64,000 nucleotides of DNA from Macrolepiota albuminosa (GCA_027475525.1 JAMWFC010000055.1:2939042-3003041); one strand, 5' to 3'; numbered from the stretch's first letter, positions 42,416 to 53,958 are shown. Numbers and translations: made by a program. Notes: generated by a model not told the origin, from the sequence alone.

Positions 42416-42948
42416 TGTAAGGGCAACCTCTGGAGGCTATGGCTCAGTCACACAGCTGGCAGAGGGAGATCCAAAGAGAACAAGTCTAGGGATTCACTAT
42501 GCCAGGTTGGATGCTTCTGGGGCCTCTGAAGCATGAGAAACAAATGTACAGTACAACAAAACCTTAAAAACTTGAAAATTGCCTACATAAACAACTGTAC
42601 AAACAAGACAGGAAAACTCCAGACTTTGGAAGTCAGAAAGGCAAACTCCGGCTTATGTAAGTAGTCTGGAAGTGGTGCTGAAGGGCCCACACTTGTCTGA
42701 ATAGTAGCTAAAGAACCAGAGCACCTCAACGGCTAAGAATAGTACTAACAGATAGTGTTGAAAGAATAAAAACAGTAAAATGAGAGAATGACAGAAGAAA
42801 TAAGAGAATGAAAGAATAGTACTAACAGATAGTGTTGAAAGAATAAAAACAGTAAAATGAGAGAATGACAGAAGAAATAAGAGAATGAATGAAAGAAGAG
42901 TGAAGAGATAAGGAGTGAAAGAAGAAAGAAATGAGAAGTCCCCTGACA
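42416..42948 (+). mobile_element. solo LTR, family LTR-1
   Basis: TGTAAGGGCAACC to CCCCTGACA with flanks CTATG and CCATG (5-bp target duplication with one transition). 533 bp including a 77-bp duplication. Confidence 0.82.
42735..42888. repeat. 77-bp exact tandem duplication no. 12
   Basis: Units start about 42735 and 42812 in the solo LTR. Confidence 0.92.
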
Positions 42949-43199
42949 CCATGCTCCTATTGAATAGGTCTGATGCAGGAGTAAAGCAGTTATGCAGAAT
43001 AGAGTAGGCACATGAATGAAAACCTTGGTCTTTTTCACTGCCAAGCTACACCAATAAACTAAGAAGTCAAAGTGCCTCTCAGATGTATATGAGCAAGGTC
43101 ACAGTCAGTGCAGGAGAAGCAATGATGAAATCTCAACAGGAGGTTCATGCAAGGAGCTGGAGTTCAATCAGAAGAGTTTGTATTGTGATGTGCTATCTG

Positions 43200-43338
43200 A
43201 ATGCCCAATAGTAGTTGCCATGCACCACAGCCCAAGCTGCACTATTACTGTGCATACCAAAGAAAGATGGAACTCTTGGAATAGCATTGGATGTGCAACA
43301 GCACAATGACAATACTATAAGAGATGTCACTCCTCTAC
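43200..43338 (+). pseudogene. Gypsy reverse transcriptase fragment
   Basis: Translates AQAALLLCIPKKDGTLGIAL, DVQQHNDNTIRDVTPLL, the motif start of agaricomycete Gypsy RT (usually IPKK.G.LR...D.R..N.NT..D..P.P). Cut by LTR-1 at 43339. Confidence 0.65.
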
Positions 43339-43851
43339 TGTCAGGGGACTCCTCATTTCTTCCTTCTTTCACTCTCTTTTCCTTCATTCTCCCTTCATTC
43401 ATTTCCTTATTTCTGCTGTCATTCTTTTACTTTACTGTTTTTTCAACATTATTTATTAGTACTATTCTCAGCTTTTGAGGTGCTCTGATTCTTTAGCTAT
43501 TATTCAGACAAGTGTGGGCCCTTCAGTACCACTTCTACACCACTTACATAAGCTGGAGTTTGCCTTTCTGACCTCTAAAGTCCCGAGTTTTCCTGCCTTA
43601 TTTGTGCACTTGTTTGTTTAAGCAATTTTCTAGTTTCTAAGATTTTGTTGTACTGTACAGTTGTTTTCCATGCTTCAGAGGTCCCAGAAGCATCCAACCT
43701 GGCATAGAGAATCCCTAGACTTGTTCTCTTTGAATCTCCCTCTGCAAGGTGAGTAGTTATTATAATATTGTTAATATATACTCTAATATATTTTAGATTT
43801 CTCTCTGCCAGTTGTGTGACTGAGCCATAGCCTCCAGAGGTCATCCTTACA
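43339..43851 (-). mobile_element. LTR-1 copy, reverse orientation
   Basis: TGTCAGGGGACTCC to CATCCTTACA, 513 bp. Inverted relative to the copy 390 bp upstream; no matching target duplication (TCTAC versus CAGTT), so it may have arrived by rearrangement. Confidence 0.75.
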
Positions 43852-44346
43852 CAGTTCATGTATGTCAGAGTGATAACAAACTGAGGTATGTTGAGTGGAA
43901 AAAAAATTTATTTTATAGATAGCATGCACCAAACACACATGATAAATCTCTTATAGGTAGTGACCAGGAAATTGCTGGTTACCTTTAACCTCTGACACTC
44001 CCACTTCAATGGAGGTGCAGGATCTGTCAAAGAACCAGTTTCTAGACCATGTCCAACCCTATTCTGAGCTTAGTCCAATGACATGCCTACTTTTAGCATA
44101 TCCAAATAACCACTCAGCCTGTCTTATTCTCTTTGTCTTGTTGATGAGTCATATACATGGACCTTGCTCAGCATCAATTATTGTTAGTTATACTCCATTA
44201 CATGCCAGGGTCCAATTAGTTAAACAGTATTAGTAATAGCACAGCCACTAATGTAGTATATAAAGACAGCCTGTAGATAGAATATTCCCAGGCTGACACA
44301 AACCAATACTTTAGCTGTTCTCAGATTTTCTGAGCACATAAATCCC
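43852..44346. other. CpG-poor debris
   Basis: No recognised gene; boundary of TE debris and gene space. Confidence 0.3.
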
Positions 44347-44737
44347 CTACAAACCAAAGCCAGTCTCAAGGTCACTAGGTGCCTTGCTAAATAGAAAAGA
44401 TACATTGACATGTGCATCAAGTAAAATCACATTTTCAGACTCCCTTATAAAACCAAGAGGAACCAGAAAAATGGCCAGATCCACAACAGGAAGATCAGAC
44501 AGAGTTTTATTGTCACTATTAGTCAAATCAGAGTCCAGATTTGGCAATATGTTTTCCTTGTCTCCATCCCCCCTTCTTTTTTGTTGCAACACATAATTTT
44601 TGCTTTTCCAAGCAAGAAAGACAGGTTTTACTAAACCCTTGACATGACCTTTGGAAGTTTGACGCGTCCAGTAGCAACATGTGTCTGCATCCAGAACATT
44701 CTCGAGTGGATTCAATGTTATTTATGTCCACCTCCAT
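44347..44737 (-). pseudogene. cysteine-rich (zinc-finger-like) protein fragment
   Basis: Frame 44737-44528 reads RECSGCRHMLLLDASNFQRS then GFSKTCLSCLEKQKLC: two CxxC pairs in a spacing common to small zinc-binding N-terminal domains in agaricomycete repeat proteins. An overlapping frame (44715-44347) follows. Truncated; family not known. Confidence 0.35.
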
Positions 44738-44952
44738 CTAATACAAATGAGAATGCGGGCAAGGACACGACAAGTTTATCTAAATTATGGTTTTCTGCGA
44801 CGGAGATCTCCGAGAGCACGTGTTGAGCACGTGCTTCCAACAAAATTGCTGGGTCAACAGCGTTGGGATATCGTATGTCAGTCTGGGTTCACGTTTCTTG
44901 TCTTCATCATGTTTGATACTGGTTCCCTTTGAGGTACCTACGTCCGCCTATA

Positions 44953-45769
44953 ATGGATATTCTTGGTGACAAGGACAAGTCGATGGAGTATGCGAAACGT
45001 GCCGCAACAATTACTACTGCCCTCTCGCTGCCCTCCCGGCTGCTTTACGTCGCGCTGTTTTGCTGTTGCAGACTTTGATTCCGTATATCGGCTACATTGT
45101 GAGCCTTATCTCGTGGAGTTGGGGAACGATCCAGAGCTACGATACTGGTATGTGCCGTTTCATTCCCATTCATTATACTCTTTGACTAATAATCAGGTCA
45201 CGGTGTGAAGTTAACAGCGACATGGCTTCTTCCTGTTGCGCTTATCCCAAGCACATGGGAAGCTAACAATTTCCCTCCACCCTCGCCACTCTCCTCCTCT
45301 GAACGAATTTTCACCCCTACCTCGTCTTTCTTCCTCTTCTACGACACATATTTTACCCACGCCTGCTAACCTAACCCCACCCGCCGTTCTTCTTTACACA
45401 ACCACTCCACGACTTGAGGTTCCCGTCCAGATTCCCATCGAGCAGTCCCTATCCCCAACACAATCCTTCGTTACGGCTCACACGTCTTCTCTTCAGGCCC
45501 CAGTCGCACCTCCGTTATTCTACCATTCTCCAACGGCCTCCACATCAAGCCCTGTATATCTTTCCAACACCAACGGTACTAATACCGATGTCGGCAGACT
45601 CTCTCCGACTCACTTAGCTCCGTCCTACCTAGCCCAATACCCACCTGCGCTCTTCTGTCCCTCCCGGCCACTTCCACCATGGGTGCCCCCACCCCCACGC
45701 CCTAGCCCACCGATAGTGCCGTTACCCGAAATTGAGGAAGAAGAGGACACACAGTATTGGAGATGAAAT
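44953..45769 (+). pseudogene. conserved fungal protein of unknown function, frameshifted
   Basis: ATG 44953 starts MDILGDKDKSMEYAKRAATI TTALS. One base appears lost near 45026: shifting by one gives ALPAALRRAVLLLQTLIPYI and LISWSWGTIQSYDTG up to a donor at 45148. After the intron (45148-45196) come HGVKLTATWLLPVALIPSTW. A second shift leads into a long proline/serine-rich frame (45236-45766) ending EIEEEEDTQYWR. The segment reads like a fungal family I have seen only as hypothetical proteins, with a hydrophobic stretch in the middle. Two single-base breaks could be real or sequencing errors; CpG content is normal. Confidence 0.5.
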
Positions 45770-46289
45770 TTGCTGGGATAGGTCAAGCGGGCAGGGTTAC
45801 GGAGGGATTCGAGAAGGATCGAGGGACTGGAAAAAGCGAAGGTTCTGCGGGGGTTATGGAGGAGGAAACGTCAAGGTTCCAAAGGCCCACTGAGCGCTCA
45901 TGTATTTCTTGAAAACACTAAACAGTTCGTTGGTTTCTCGCAGGTCTTTGATGTAAATTCTCTCTAAACTTCAGAGTTGCCGCACTTTGCAGTATTTTCA
46001 GGACTTGATACAGTCCGTCCCTCGCGCGCTACTCATTTCCGAGGTCCTCGACTGGTACTCGATGCTTCATCAATTTCAACGAATCTGCGTCAAAAATGGT
46101 ACCTTGTGATGATATCTTACCTTCTGTGGTGCACAATGGTTAGTCGGAAGTCTTAAAGAATCCCCAACATCACATGGCTCGCATTGCCCTTTCGCTGCGA
46201 GTACCTCTATTGGACCTGTAGGTGGATAAATATTCGACATCGCAACCAAAACGATGCTATTTTCCAATGTCGCTGCTCGCTAGATCTGC
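45770..46289. other. intergenic sequence
   Basis: No supported gene; likely holds 3' sequence of the preceding gene. Confidence 0.3.
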
Positions 46290-47620
46290 ATAACAGGGCT
46301 CGCCTTCACTTCTTTCATTGCCATGTTGTTCATACCTTGTCTTCGATACTCTTATGGGTATGAAACGGTCTAACATACTTGTATGGTTTTATCACCCCGG
46401 GAGCATCTTAAAGAAACTTTCTCATCCACCTCGAATGTGGCTAATAGAGGGTTTGTATATCTGGCCTCGGAGACGAGGATGGATCCATCTATGAATCCCT
46501 TTCTCCCGTCATATTTGCCCCAATATTAGAATCCAAATCTGCCGTGGTCCCACCGTCGTTTTCACCATTCGGCCCCTTGGGTTCAAGAGAAACCACGGCA
46601 CCTAGATCATTGTGACGTGCTGAATGTTGACTAGGATGAGTCGTGCACTTGTTTTATTTTCTTTTGCTTCTGTTTCTGCGATGTCCTTCGTATTGATGTA
46701 CGATTACTTCACGTCACTGCTCGCGTTAACGTGCTTGTATGCACACTGTTGTGACAGTTCCCTACGCTGCATGATCAGAGCCATACATTCCCCATCGACT
46801 TTCCTGTCGAACCCTGGAAATCACCCTTTCCTTATTCCCATTCCTTGCCCGCTCATCCCTTACACTCCTGTCATCCCCACCCCCAACACCGGCTTTCCTC
46901 CTTTCAAATTCAAGTCTTCACACTTCACCTTCTCCCTTCCCTCCGCACCAAACCACGCTCCATCAAAAGACCCCGTGGGCTCCGCATCAACACTCAACCG
47001 AAGTCACACCGGTAGAATCACCGACATGTTGCACATGTACATGCGGTCCCACAGTGGGGTTGAGAAGCAGGTTTGCAGGCAGCAGTTCCAGAACGCACCG
47101 GAGGACATGGTCGAGGCAGAAGCAGAGGCAAAGGAGGACGCCAAGGTGGTGGTGGGTGGGGAGAGAGAGCCGTGTGGTGTTATCCCGAACTGAGCTCTGT
47201 GTGCGCGTACGTGGTGAAGTGAATGGAATGGGTGTGCGTGTGGTGGTGCGTGTATGTGCCCGTGTGCCCGAGGGTGGTACAAGATCGGGCTCGGAAGGGC
47301 GGGGCGTACGGTATGGTAGGGTTGCTAGGCGTAGGCAGTGAAGAGGATGGATCCTTTCTCTCACAGATAGCCGTCGATGGTGCTCAAACGAGAGCCGTGC
47401 GAATTGCCATTTGAGCTCGCCGACGTCGAAGCGGATATCGGGGCCCACGAAGAGACTGTTCAGATTATGGGTGTTTGTTTCGGTGATATGTCAACGACTG
47501 TTGGTATTGTTCGATATACTATCGTCGTTGGTAGAAATGTCTTCAGAATCCTCACTCTATAGCGTTCGACAGAGTTGCCGACATATGGAATAGGACGTTG
47601 GAATATTGTCGTCACTCTCA
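46290..47620. repeat. dispersed segment, copy C (CpG-normal)
   Basis: Same block order as copy A, starting near GGGCTCGCCTTCACTTC and ending near TTCGACAGAGTTGCCGACA. The peptide-like frame at 47377-47562 carries FELADVEADIGAHEETV. Differences from copy A include many silent changes, which is compatible with past coding, but no full gene can be drawn. Confidence 0.6.
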
Positions 47621-48577
47621 GAACGCACTGGAACACAGGTTCACGTCAAGCCAGAAGTAGTTAGCGGTATGTATTCAGCCTGTACATGAGGACGGTGCAC
47701 ACGTCTCTCCAGGTACTCTTCAAAAAGAACCGCCCCATGCGACATATTCAAGCCGTTGCTGGATAACACTGACAGCCCCCCAAGGACCTTACGCCGTGCC
47801 ATATGCTCTATGCTCTATGCCGCTGCAGCTGCCGGAGTGTCGACTGTGGCCCTCCCATACATATCCCACCCCGCCTGTGGCCCCTGCCTCGTCAAATAAG
47901 ACGCCATCGAACCTCTATGAAGGCCATGTAGAAGGCAGGCGTCATCGGGAATGGAGACTAGGGATTGGTGAGTTGCTTCTTCCCCTCTTTCCTCCTCTTT
48001 TCTTTGAGAGGAGGCTAATTGCAGTCATGTTCACAGAAAGGAATGCAATGCCGTGCGATGTGGGGCTGTCGTAGCGCTTGCAAGCTGACACGTGGTTCGG
48101 TCGAAGCCACAGGTCCCGTTGGCGTTCTGCGAACACAGCATGCAGTCATCTCTTCCCGCCTCCCTCGCCTTTTCTACCTCAGCCTCTGCCTCCGTTTCCA
48201 CCTCCACCTCTGCCTTACCTGCACGCACTTCACCACACTTATATATACCCAATTATGTTTGTCCCGAGGAAGCGGCATCAGTAAGTACATCACTTCCCCT
48301 TATCGGCGCAGAGACGGAGACAAGAATAGTGCATGATGAATTGTCTTAGAAATACATGTTAAGTTGACACATGCATATATTTGGTTTCTTTGAGATCGAC
48401 ATCTGAATAAAAAGTTCGTCAAACTTTCGTCGAGCTGCTAGGTCCTGGCACAGGACATGTGCAGAAACAAACCACTTGGAACCCACCGGACACTCTTATC
48501 AGCACTTTACCAATTACCATGTCAATCCTCACTGTCAAAAGTTGAAAAACATGGATTTAACATTGTCAAAATACATT
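47621..48577. other. region without a supported gene
   Basis: CpG-normal. A possible first exon at 47817 (MPLQLPECRLWPSHTYPTPP) ends at a GTGAGT near 47968, but I could not find the rest. It also holds downstream sequence of the minus-strand gene that ends at 48578. Confidence 0.3.
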
Positions 48578-49597
48578 TTAAAATGGCGAACACCCAAGCA
48601 TTGGGGGATAACTGTATACATATTCATAAATCTGGACCAAGTTTTTACGATCGGAGTTAGTCAAATCGGATCCTTGAACAGCATGACCGATAGCGTCTGG
48701 TGGTCCTTCGTGGGCAGCCACATTGCCGCGTTGACGGAGAGGTCCATTCTTGAAAATCATCTCAAGAGCCACATCGTTCAGACTGAAAGGATTGGGGAGT
48801 TTCGATTTGACAGCAGCTAAGAGTGCGGACGAATCCAGGTCGTTGCGAGTGAGTCCAGTCTGCGCCAGGAGTTTGATACGGGCTTGATCCAGGACAATTC
48901 TGCGGTATATGTCCTGCATCGCCTGCCATATGAAAATTTTAACGAGCCGCAAGAGCCAGTGAAAACCGATGACACACCTTAACACTTTGAACTTCTGACA
49001 ATAGGCCGGCGTTCTCCTGCTTGAGGGTCTCGACTTCACGTGTCCACTTCTCTTCTCCAGTTTCCAATCTGTTCTTGAGGGTCTCGACTTCTGATCTTAG
49101 GTCAACGTTCTCCTGGTCGACACGTGCCCACTTCTCTTCTCCACTTTCCAATCTGTTTTCTAATTCAACGTATTTCTTGTTCATTGCCGCTAGCTGGGAA
49201 ACTAGCTCAGACATGATGTCAGGCGAGTTCTGGATCCTGTCTTCAGGTACGGCGGTCGTGTCTGTGTAAAGATGATGTTCAACTGTCGATAGGAGGTGAA
49301 AAGATACATACTCTTTTTCTTCTTTCCTGTTTTGCTTCCCACCTGAAGTTCCTCGACTTGTTCCACGAGTAAAAGATTTTCGAGTAATGCAGCCCGTCTA
49401 GCGGCGGCAGCTTCCGCCATATTCTTAAGGAAAGAGGGCTTAGAGTCGATAAGTAACCGAACAACTTCGATGGTATGGAAAGGATTGTTCCCCATTGGCA
49501 CGAGGTCTCGTAGTTTTCGATCCTCGCCTTGAGAGAGCAAGCCAGAAATTAGTAGAGTCGGAATTGACTGAAAGATGTTGAGAAGAACGACTTGCAC
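48578..49597 (-). CDS. coiled-coil protein of unknown function, three exons
   Basis: Minus-strand exons 49597-49312, 49261-48978, 48922-48578 join in phase and give 304 residues. N-terminal third: MQVVLLNIFQSIPTLLISGL then MAEAAAARRAALLENLLLVE and a lysine run (SKTGKKKK). Middle: two near-identical heptad-rich segments, ENRLESGEEKWARVDQENVD and KNRLETGEEKWTREVETLKQ, a clear coiled coil. C-terminal: LNDVALEMIFKNGPLRQRGN VAAHE, a helical block seen in other fungal hypothetical proteins, ending YPPMLGCSPF. Likely an oligomeric scaffold; no enzymatic motif. Frames are intact and CpG-normal. Confidence 0.65.
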
Positions 49598-49772
49598 AAG
49601 AAAGGAAGCTATGTCGTTATGTCTTTAACTTGTTCCTATTTCTTTAATCATTTTTATTCTATCGGCAGTATCGGGAGCTCGTCACCCATATGTGGCGAGC
49701 GATCGGTATTTGCAAATCTTTACTTACAAACTTTGTTTTTTTTTTGTTAGAAACCGTAGGATAAACAAAAGG

Positions 49773-49813
49773 CACCCTCAGTCAAACCACATACTACGGA
49801 GTGACTGAGGGTG
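49773..49813. repeat. perfect 11-bp-arm hairpin
   Basis: CACCCTCAGTC (49773-49783) with GACTGAGGGTG (49803-49813), loop 19 nt. Arms and loop length equal those at 4910-4950; loop sequence differs. Confidence 0.8.
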
Positions 49814-49857
49814 AGCTAGATTCACTTACTTACATTCTCACTATAGCTAATTCACAA

Positions 49858-49885
49858 CCTGTAGACTTGCGTATAACTCTACAGG
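49858..49885. repeat. 8-bp-arm hairpin
   Basis: CCTGTAGA (49858-49865) with TCTACAGG (49878-49885). The CTACAGG element also occurs beside the hairpins near 4860. Confidence 0.65.
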
Positions 49886-49897
49886 TAATAATAATAT

Positions 49898-49930
49898 CTC
49901 AGTCAAACCACATACTACGGAGTGACTGAG
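49898..49930. repeat. hairpin repeat, 7-bp arms
   Basis: CTCAGTC at 49898-49904 and GACTGAG at 49924-49930; its 19-nt loop (AAACCACATACTACGGAGT) is identical to that of the hairpin at 49773. Confidence 0.75.
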
Positions 49931-50119
49931 GACTTGCGTATAACTCTACAAAAGAGAGCATACTTACAATTATCGATCTTGTACAAAGTCCTTGTATGTA
50001 TATCTATTTTCAAAAAAAACTTTGAATTCCTATGTCTCAGAGAAATATAAAATAAAATATTATGAAAATTTTCCATTCTGTTATAGCAGGAAAATGGTAA
50101 ACAGATATTGTATGCACCA

Positions 50120-50477
50120 CACTGGGTGCAGAAATGATGTTCTTTGGCAAAACAATGTAAAAACAAGGTAAAAATAATCCAATTAATTTCAGAATTTTAT
50201 TTGAATATTTCTGTCAAAATTATAGAAAAAATATTTTAACTGAACTCAAAAAAATGAGAAAATAAATTGCCACAGGAGGCTTGCTTTGGCTCTTAGGTTC
50301 AAAAATGACCAATGTAGTTCTCTGCAATGTATTTGAGAGCATCAGACCAAGTACCACTGCAAGTTTGGTTACAATATTTTTTCTATAGTTTTAACAGCAA
50401 TATTTTTGAAACCAATTAGATTATTTTTACTGTATTTTTATATTGTTGCTAAAGAACATCATCCACTGTGTCCAGTG
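50120..50477. mobile_element. MITE with ~100-bp terminal inverted repeats
   Basis: 358 bp. Left arm starts CACTGGGTGCAGAAATGATG; the reverse complement of the right end starts CACTGGACACAGTGGATGAT. Both continue GTTCTTTgGCAa/tAACAATgT and on to CTATAGAAAAAATATT. The interior has no gene. A TA follows the right end. Probably mobilised by a Tc1/mariner-type transposase. Confidence 0.75.
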
Positions 50478-50795
50478 TAGCCAGCAGTATGCATGTCTCT
50501 GTATGCATATGATCTTTGTTATTGTTATTTATCCAACTCTTTTGCAGTTAATAACTGTTAGAATCAGATATAGAAGGTCTCTTATAATCAACTGAGTTTA
50601 TTGCATACACTGTATCTAAGATCAAACATAGTGGTTAATCTAAGTGTACATAGTACATGTTATATGTACATCATAGTAGAGTGTATTTTGTAAAAGTATA
50701 TTAAGTACTATTAAGGTATCTAGCAGAGGGAGATCTAGAAAAAAAACAAGTCTGAAGATTTATCAAGGCATGTAAAAGACTTTTGAGGTTTCAAG
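50478..50795. other. CpG-free AT-rich sequence
   Basis: No gene or repeat boundary recognised. Confidence 0.3.
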
Positions 50796-50991
50796 TATAA
50801 GGGCAACCTCTAGAGGTTGTGGTTAATCATACAACTAGCAGAGAGAAATTCAAAGATATATTAGGGCAGTACCAACAACAAAGAGGAGTAACTGATCACC
50901 TGGCAGAAAGAAATCCAAAGAGAACAAGTCTAAGGATTTCTCATGCTCTGGTTCTTTAATTTCATCCAAACACTGCATACAAATAGCTTAC
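50796..50991. mobile_element. rearranged LTR-1 fragments
   Basis: Starts as plus-strand LTR-1 (TATAAGGGCAACCTC..., ending GGATTTCTCATG) then switches to minus-strand LTR-1 (CTCTGGTTCTTTAATTTCAT ... GCTTAC). The minus-strand part resumes at 51912, so a second LTR was inserted into it. Confidence 0.65.
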
Positions 50992-51911
50992 TGATACGAC
51001 GCTGTACCAGCAGTCAGGGACACAACATGCACCAGAAGTCAAAATAAACATTTAATCATAAGGCTGAAAACTGTAAGCCTCCTGGTAGCAGTCTCAACAA
51101 ATTATATCTCCAAAAACACCCCAATAAATACACAGACAGTACAGAACAAAGGGCAGGGACCAGCTCAAGCTATCCACTCAACAATAGTCCAACCACTGTA
51201 ATGGGGAGGGGAAGCATGGGAGCTGGCAGAAGTGATGAAATGGAATCAATTTGTAATGATCTAGATCAAGATCAGATTTGACAATGCCCGATTTGACATG
51301 ACTGAAAGGGGAAAGGAAAAGAAGCATGGAGGGATGTCAAAAGAAGCATGGAATGCAGGGAAGCACTAAAAGGGGAAAGAAGGATCTATGAATGGGATCA
51401 TGCTAAATGGAGCTGAAGCAAATGGGGAAGTGGCAATCAGAGACATCCAGAGGAATGGTGGAACTGGTGGCACCGAAACATGCCTCCCAAAAGGGAAATT
51501 GGACTATCAAATATGTTCTGGAGGCTGAGGAGTTGACAACAAAAGAGTCATGTGTAGATAGTGGTCTGTGCACCAGAAAAACAGTATAAATAGCCCAAGT
51601 TTAGTAGAGAATAGACAGGCATTTGATAGGCAAAGGCTCAGTGGTTCCCAGGGAGTGAATCACCTAGGCTAGAGTTTATTGAACCTCTTCTTGGAAGTCT
51701 ATTGGAAAACAAAGGCTCGGTAGTTCCCAGGGAGTGAACTGCTTAGGCTGGAGTTGACTGAGAACCTTCTACTGCCCACCAGAGTATTTGATATTCTGAG
51801 AAGCACCCAATACACCAAGTTTATCATCAAGCAACAGTGTGGATTAGAGGGAACTTTCTGAGTTACCAATAAGCCCCAGAACTACAGTAATACTTGCCAC
51901 CAAGTACTACA
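50992..51911 (+). mobile_element. solo LTR, family LTR-2
   Basis: TGATACGACGCTGTACC to CAAGTACTACA, 920 bp, flanked by TTAC on both sides (50988-50991 and 51912-51915). CpG-poor. A younger copy lies inverted at 54513-55603. Contains an imperfect ~80-bp repeat (AAAGGCTCAGTGGTTCCCAG). Confidence 0.8.
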
Positions 51912-52015
51912 TTACATAAGCTGGAGTTTTTCTGCCTTGCTTATATAATTATTTATTCAGAAAATTTCCAAGTTTTTAAGGTTTTCTTGTCCTGTACAGT
52001 TGTTTCCCATGCAAA
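51912..52015 (-). mobile_element. LTR-1 fragment beyond the LTR-2 insertion
   Basis: TTACATAAGCTGGAGTTTTT ... GTTGTTTCCCATGC on the reverse LTR-1 strand. Confidence 0.65.
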
Positions 52016-53930
52016 GCATTTCTTAGCAAAATACTCCAACTCTCTGCAATTATAGTATCCAATAGTGGCATCCAGGTTTACTACTGCCAGCTTGTAGCAA
52101 GTAGGCCTTTGCATTTTTAGTAATGCCTTGGTTCTGACCTGAGTATTGTTGGATATTCTTATTAGCTGGTTGATAACTAGCCAGCTTGGTTTGAGGCTGT
52201 TGGCCAGCAAAAATAATTTTATAAACAACAAATTATAAATTGCAATTTTTCTCCATTTCTAACTATTTAGCAAGAAATGTTCCTACCTTTATTATTTGAA
52301 TAATATGCTCCTGATCCATTTTATCACTACTATAGCAGCACACTGCAAGTAGTAGCATACATTTATAGCCCAGTCTTCCAACTGGGAAAACATATGTCCT
52401 TCAGAATATGCTTTGATTACAGGGTGTTCAGTCAGCTGAAAACTTGAATCTGACTCTGAGAAAGTTATTCACTAGATATATAAAGCAGTCATGCATGTAA
52501 TTCATATAGATCTGGACTGTCTCATTTATTCCAGGCATGCTTGCATAAAAATCATGAGATGCAGGCATTAAAAATGCCCAAAAAATGCTTATTGGCCATA
52601 CAATCTGGCTAGTGTAGAGGTTGTTGCCACAACATCTTGAGAGCCTGGTCTTTTATACCAGACATTGCTCTACTCATAGCAGATAGAAGTGGACAATAAT
52701 AAGCACTATCAAATAGAGGATGTGTGCCAAGAGTGCTTTTATCAGGTCCTTCTTCTACAAGCACCTTCACCTATACCAATATATGCAAGCACAATGGCTA
52801 AGCCACCACCATTGTCATAGTCCTGTTGGCCCATAGTAGAACAGGTTCAAGAGTATTCATCCCAAGCACAAGTGTTGATAGTATCAGAAGCACTCTTTTG
52901 CTATTTGAAAGCTTGTAATCAGTTGTTTTACAAGCTAGAATAATCTTGTGTAGATCACACAGTGCTAAATTAGACTGCAGTATCAGATTGACCAGAACTA
53001 AAAGTAAATACACAATATTATTTTATATAATACTCTACTCAGTGTGATGATTTGTTACATACTCTCCAATGAGACCAAGTACTTAAAGGCTAAAGTCACA
53101 AAGATGCACAGTAGTGCATAGGCAATAGGCAATAGGTGCCAATGCACACTGGATATATGAGGTAGTTAGCTACAAAAAAGTTAGTATGTCTGTGTCTGTT
53201 GTAGACATGTGAATGCCCAGAGGATTCTTATGATGACTTAGTTGTGCTGTGCACATAGTAGTCTTGGTTATAGGACAGACAAGAAGTGAATATATATATA
53301 TATATATAATAATAAAAACATGTTTCTGGCTGTTAATACATGCTACACTGGTGTCACAACCCCTCCCATCCAGAACCACCCCAGGACACCCCCAGAACCC
53401 CATCTGAGACTTCCCCCACCAATTTCTGGAACTGTCCACTGGCACACCTGCCAATCATCCCCAGCTATCACGCATCATGCATCAGTGCCACCCCTCCGTT
53501 TCAATGGATCACACACCCTGCATGTGTGATCCCTGGTATACAATTTCCCCTTTTCTGCTGCTGCTCATTTACTCCTGGAACCGCCCCAGACATCTCAAAG
53601 ACCCTCAGGAACCCAGAGTAGCCTCCACTAGTACTTAAAGAGTAGCTACCCACTTGTCATACTTTAGTCTTGATATTACATTGATTGTTTGTGTGCCCTT
53701 TGATTGACTGGTACGCACTGACTGGTACGCTTGGCTGGCATGCTTCAACTGGCATGCTCAACTTGTTTGCATGCTCTTAAGATTGGTATGCACTTCACAA
53801 CTTAAACTTTATTAACTGGGTCTTGTTCTAGAACCCCCAGTTCTCGACTTGACTCTAATTCTTTAACTCCTTTTGACTTCATCCAACCCCCAGACTAAGT
53901 CCTTTACCCTGAGAATCCCCTGTTCGTGTC
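52016..53930. other. CpG-poor debris and LTR-like sequence
   Basis: 52016-53280 contains short frames without recognised similarity (a 52798-53013 minus frame has an LTLV-type hydrophobic stretch). A (TA)n run sits at about 53290-53308. 53330-53640 is C-rich; 53640-53930 is LTR-like T/C-rich sequence just upstream of the gene at 54041. Confidence 0.35.
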
Positions 53931-53932
53931 TT

Positions 53933-53958
53933 GAACTCCAGAGCACAGTCTGGAGTTC
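53933..53958. repeat. 10-bp-arm hairpin
   Basis: GAACTCCAGA (53933-53942) and TCTGGAGTTC (53949-53958) with a 6-nt loop, about 80 bp upstream of the ATG at 54041. Confidence 0.7.

Larger units (their letters stand above)
49598..50119. other. intergenic, hairpin-bearing
   Basis: Promoter side of the coiled-coil gene, then a cluster of hairpin repeats (listed separately) and AT-rich sequence. Confidence 0.4.

Noticed and set aside
47004..47448. His/Pro-rich minus-strand ORFs in segment copy C.
   Set aside because: Low-complexity translations of GT-rich sequence; not conserved in copy A.
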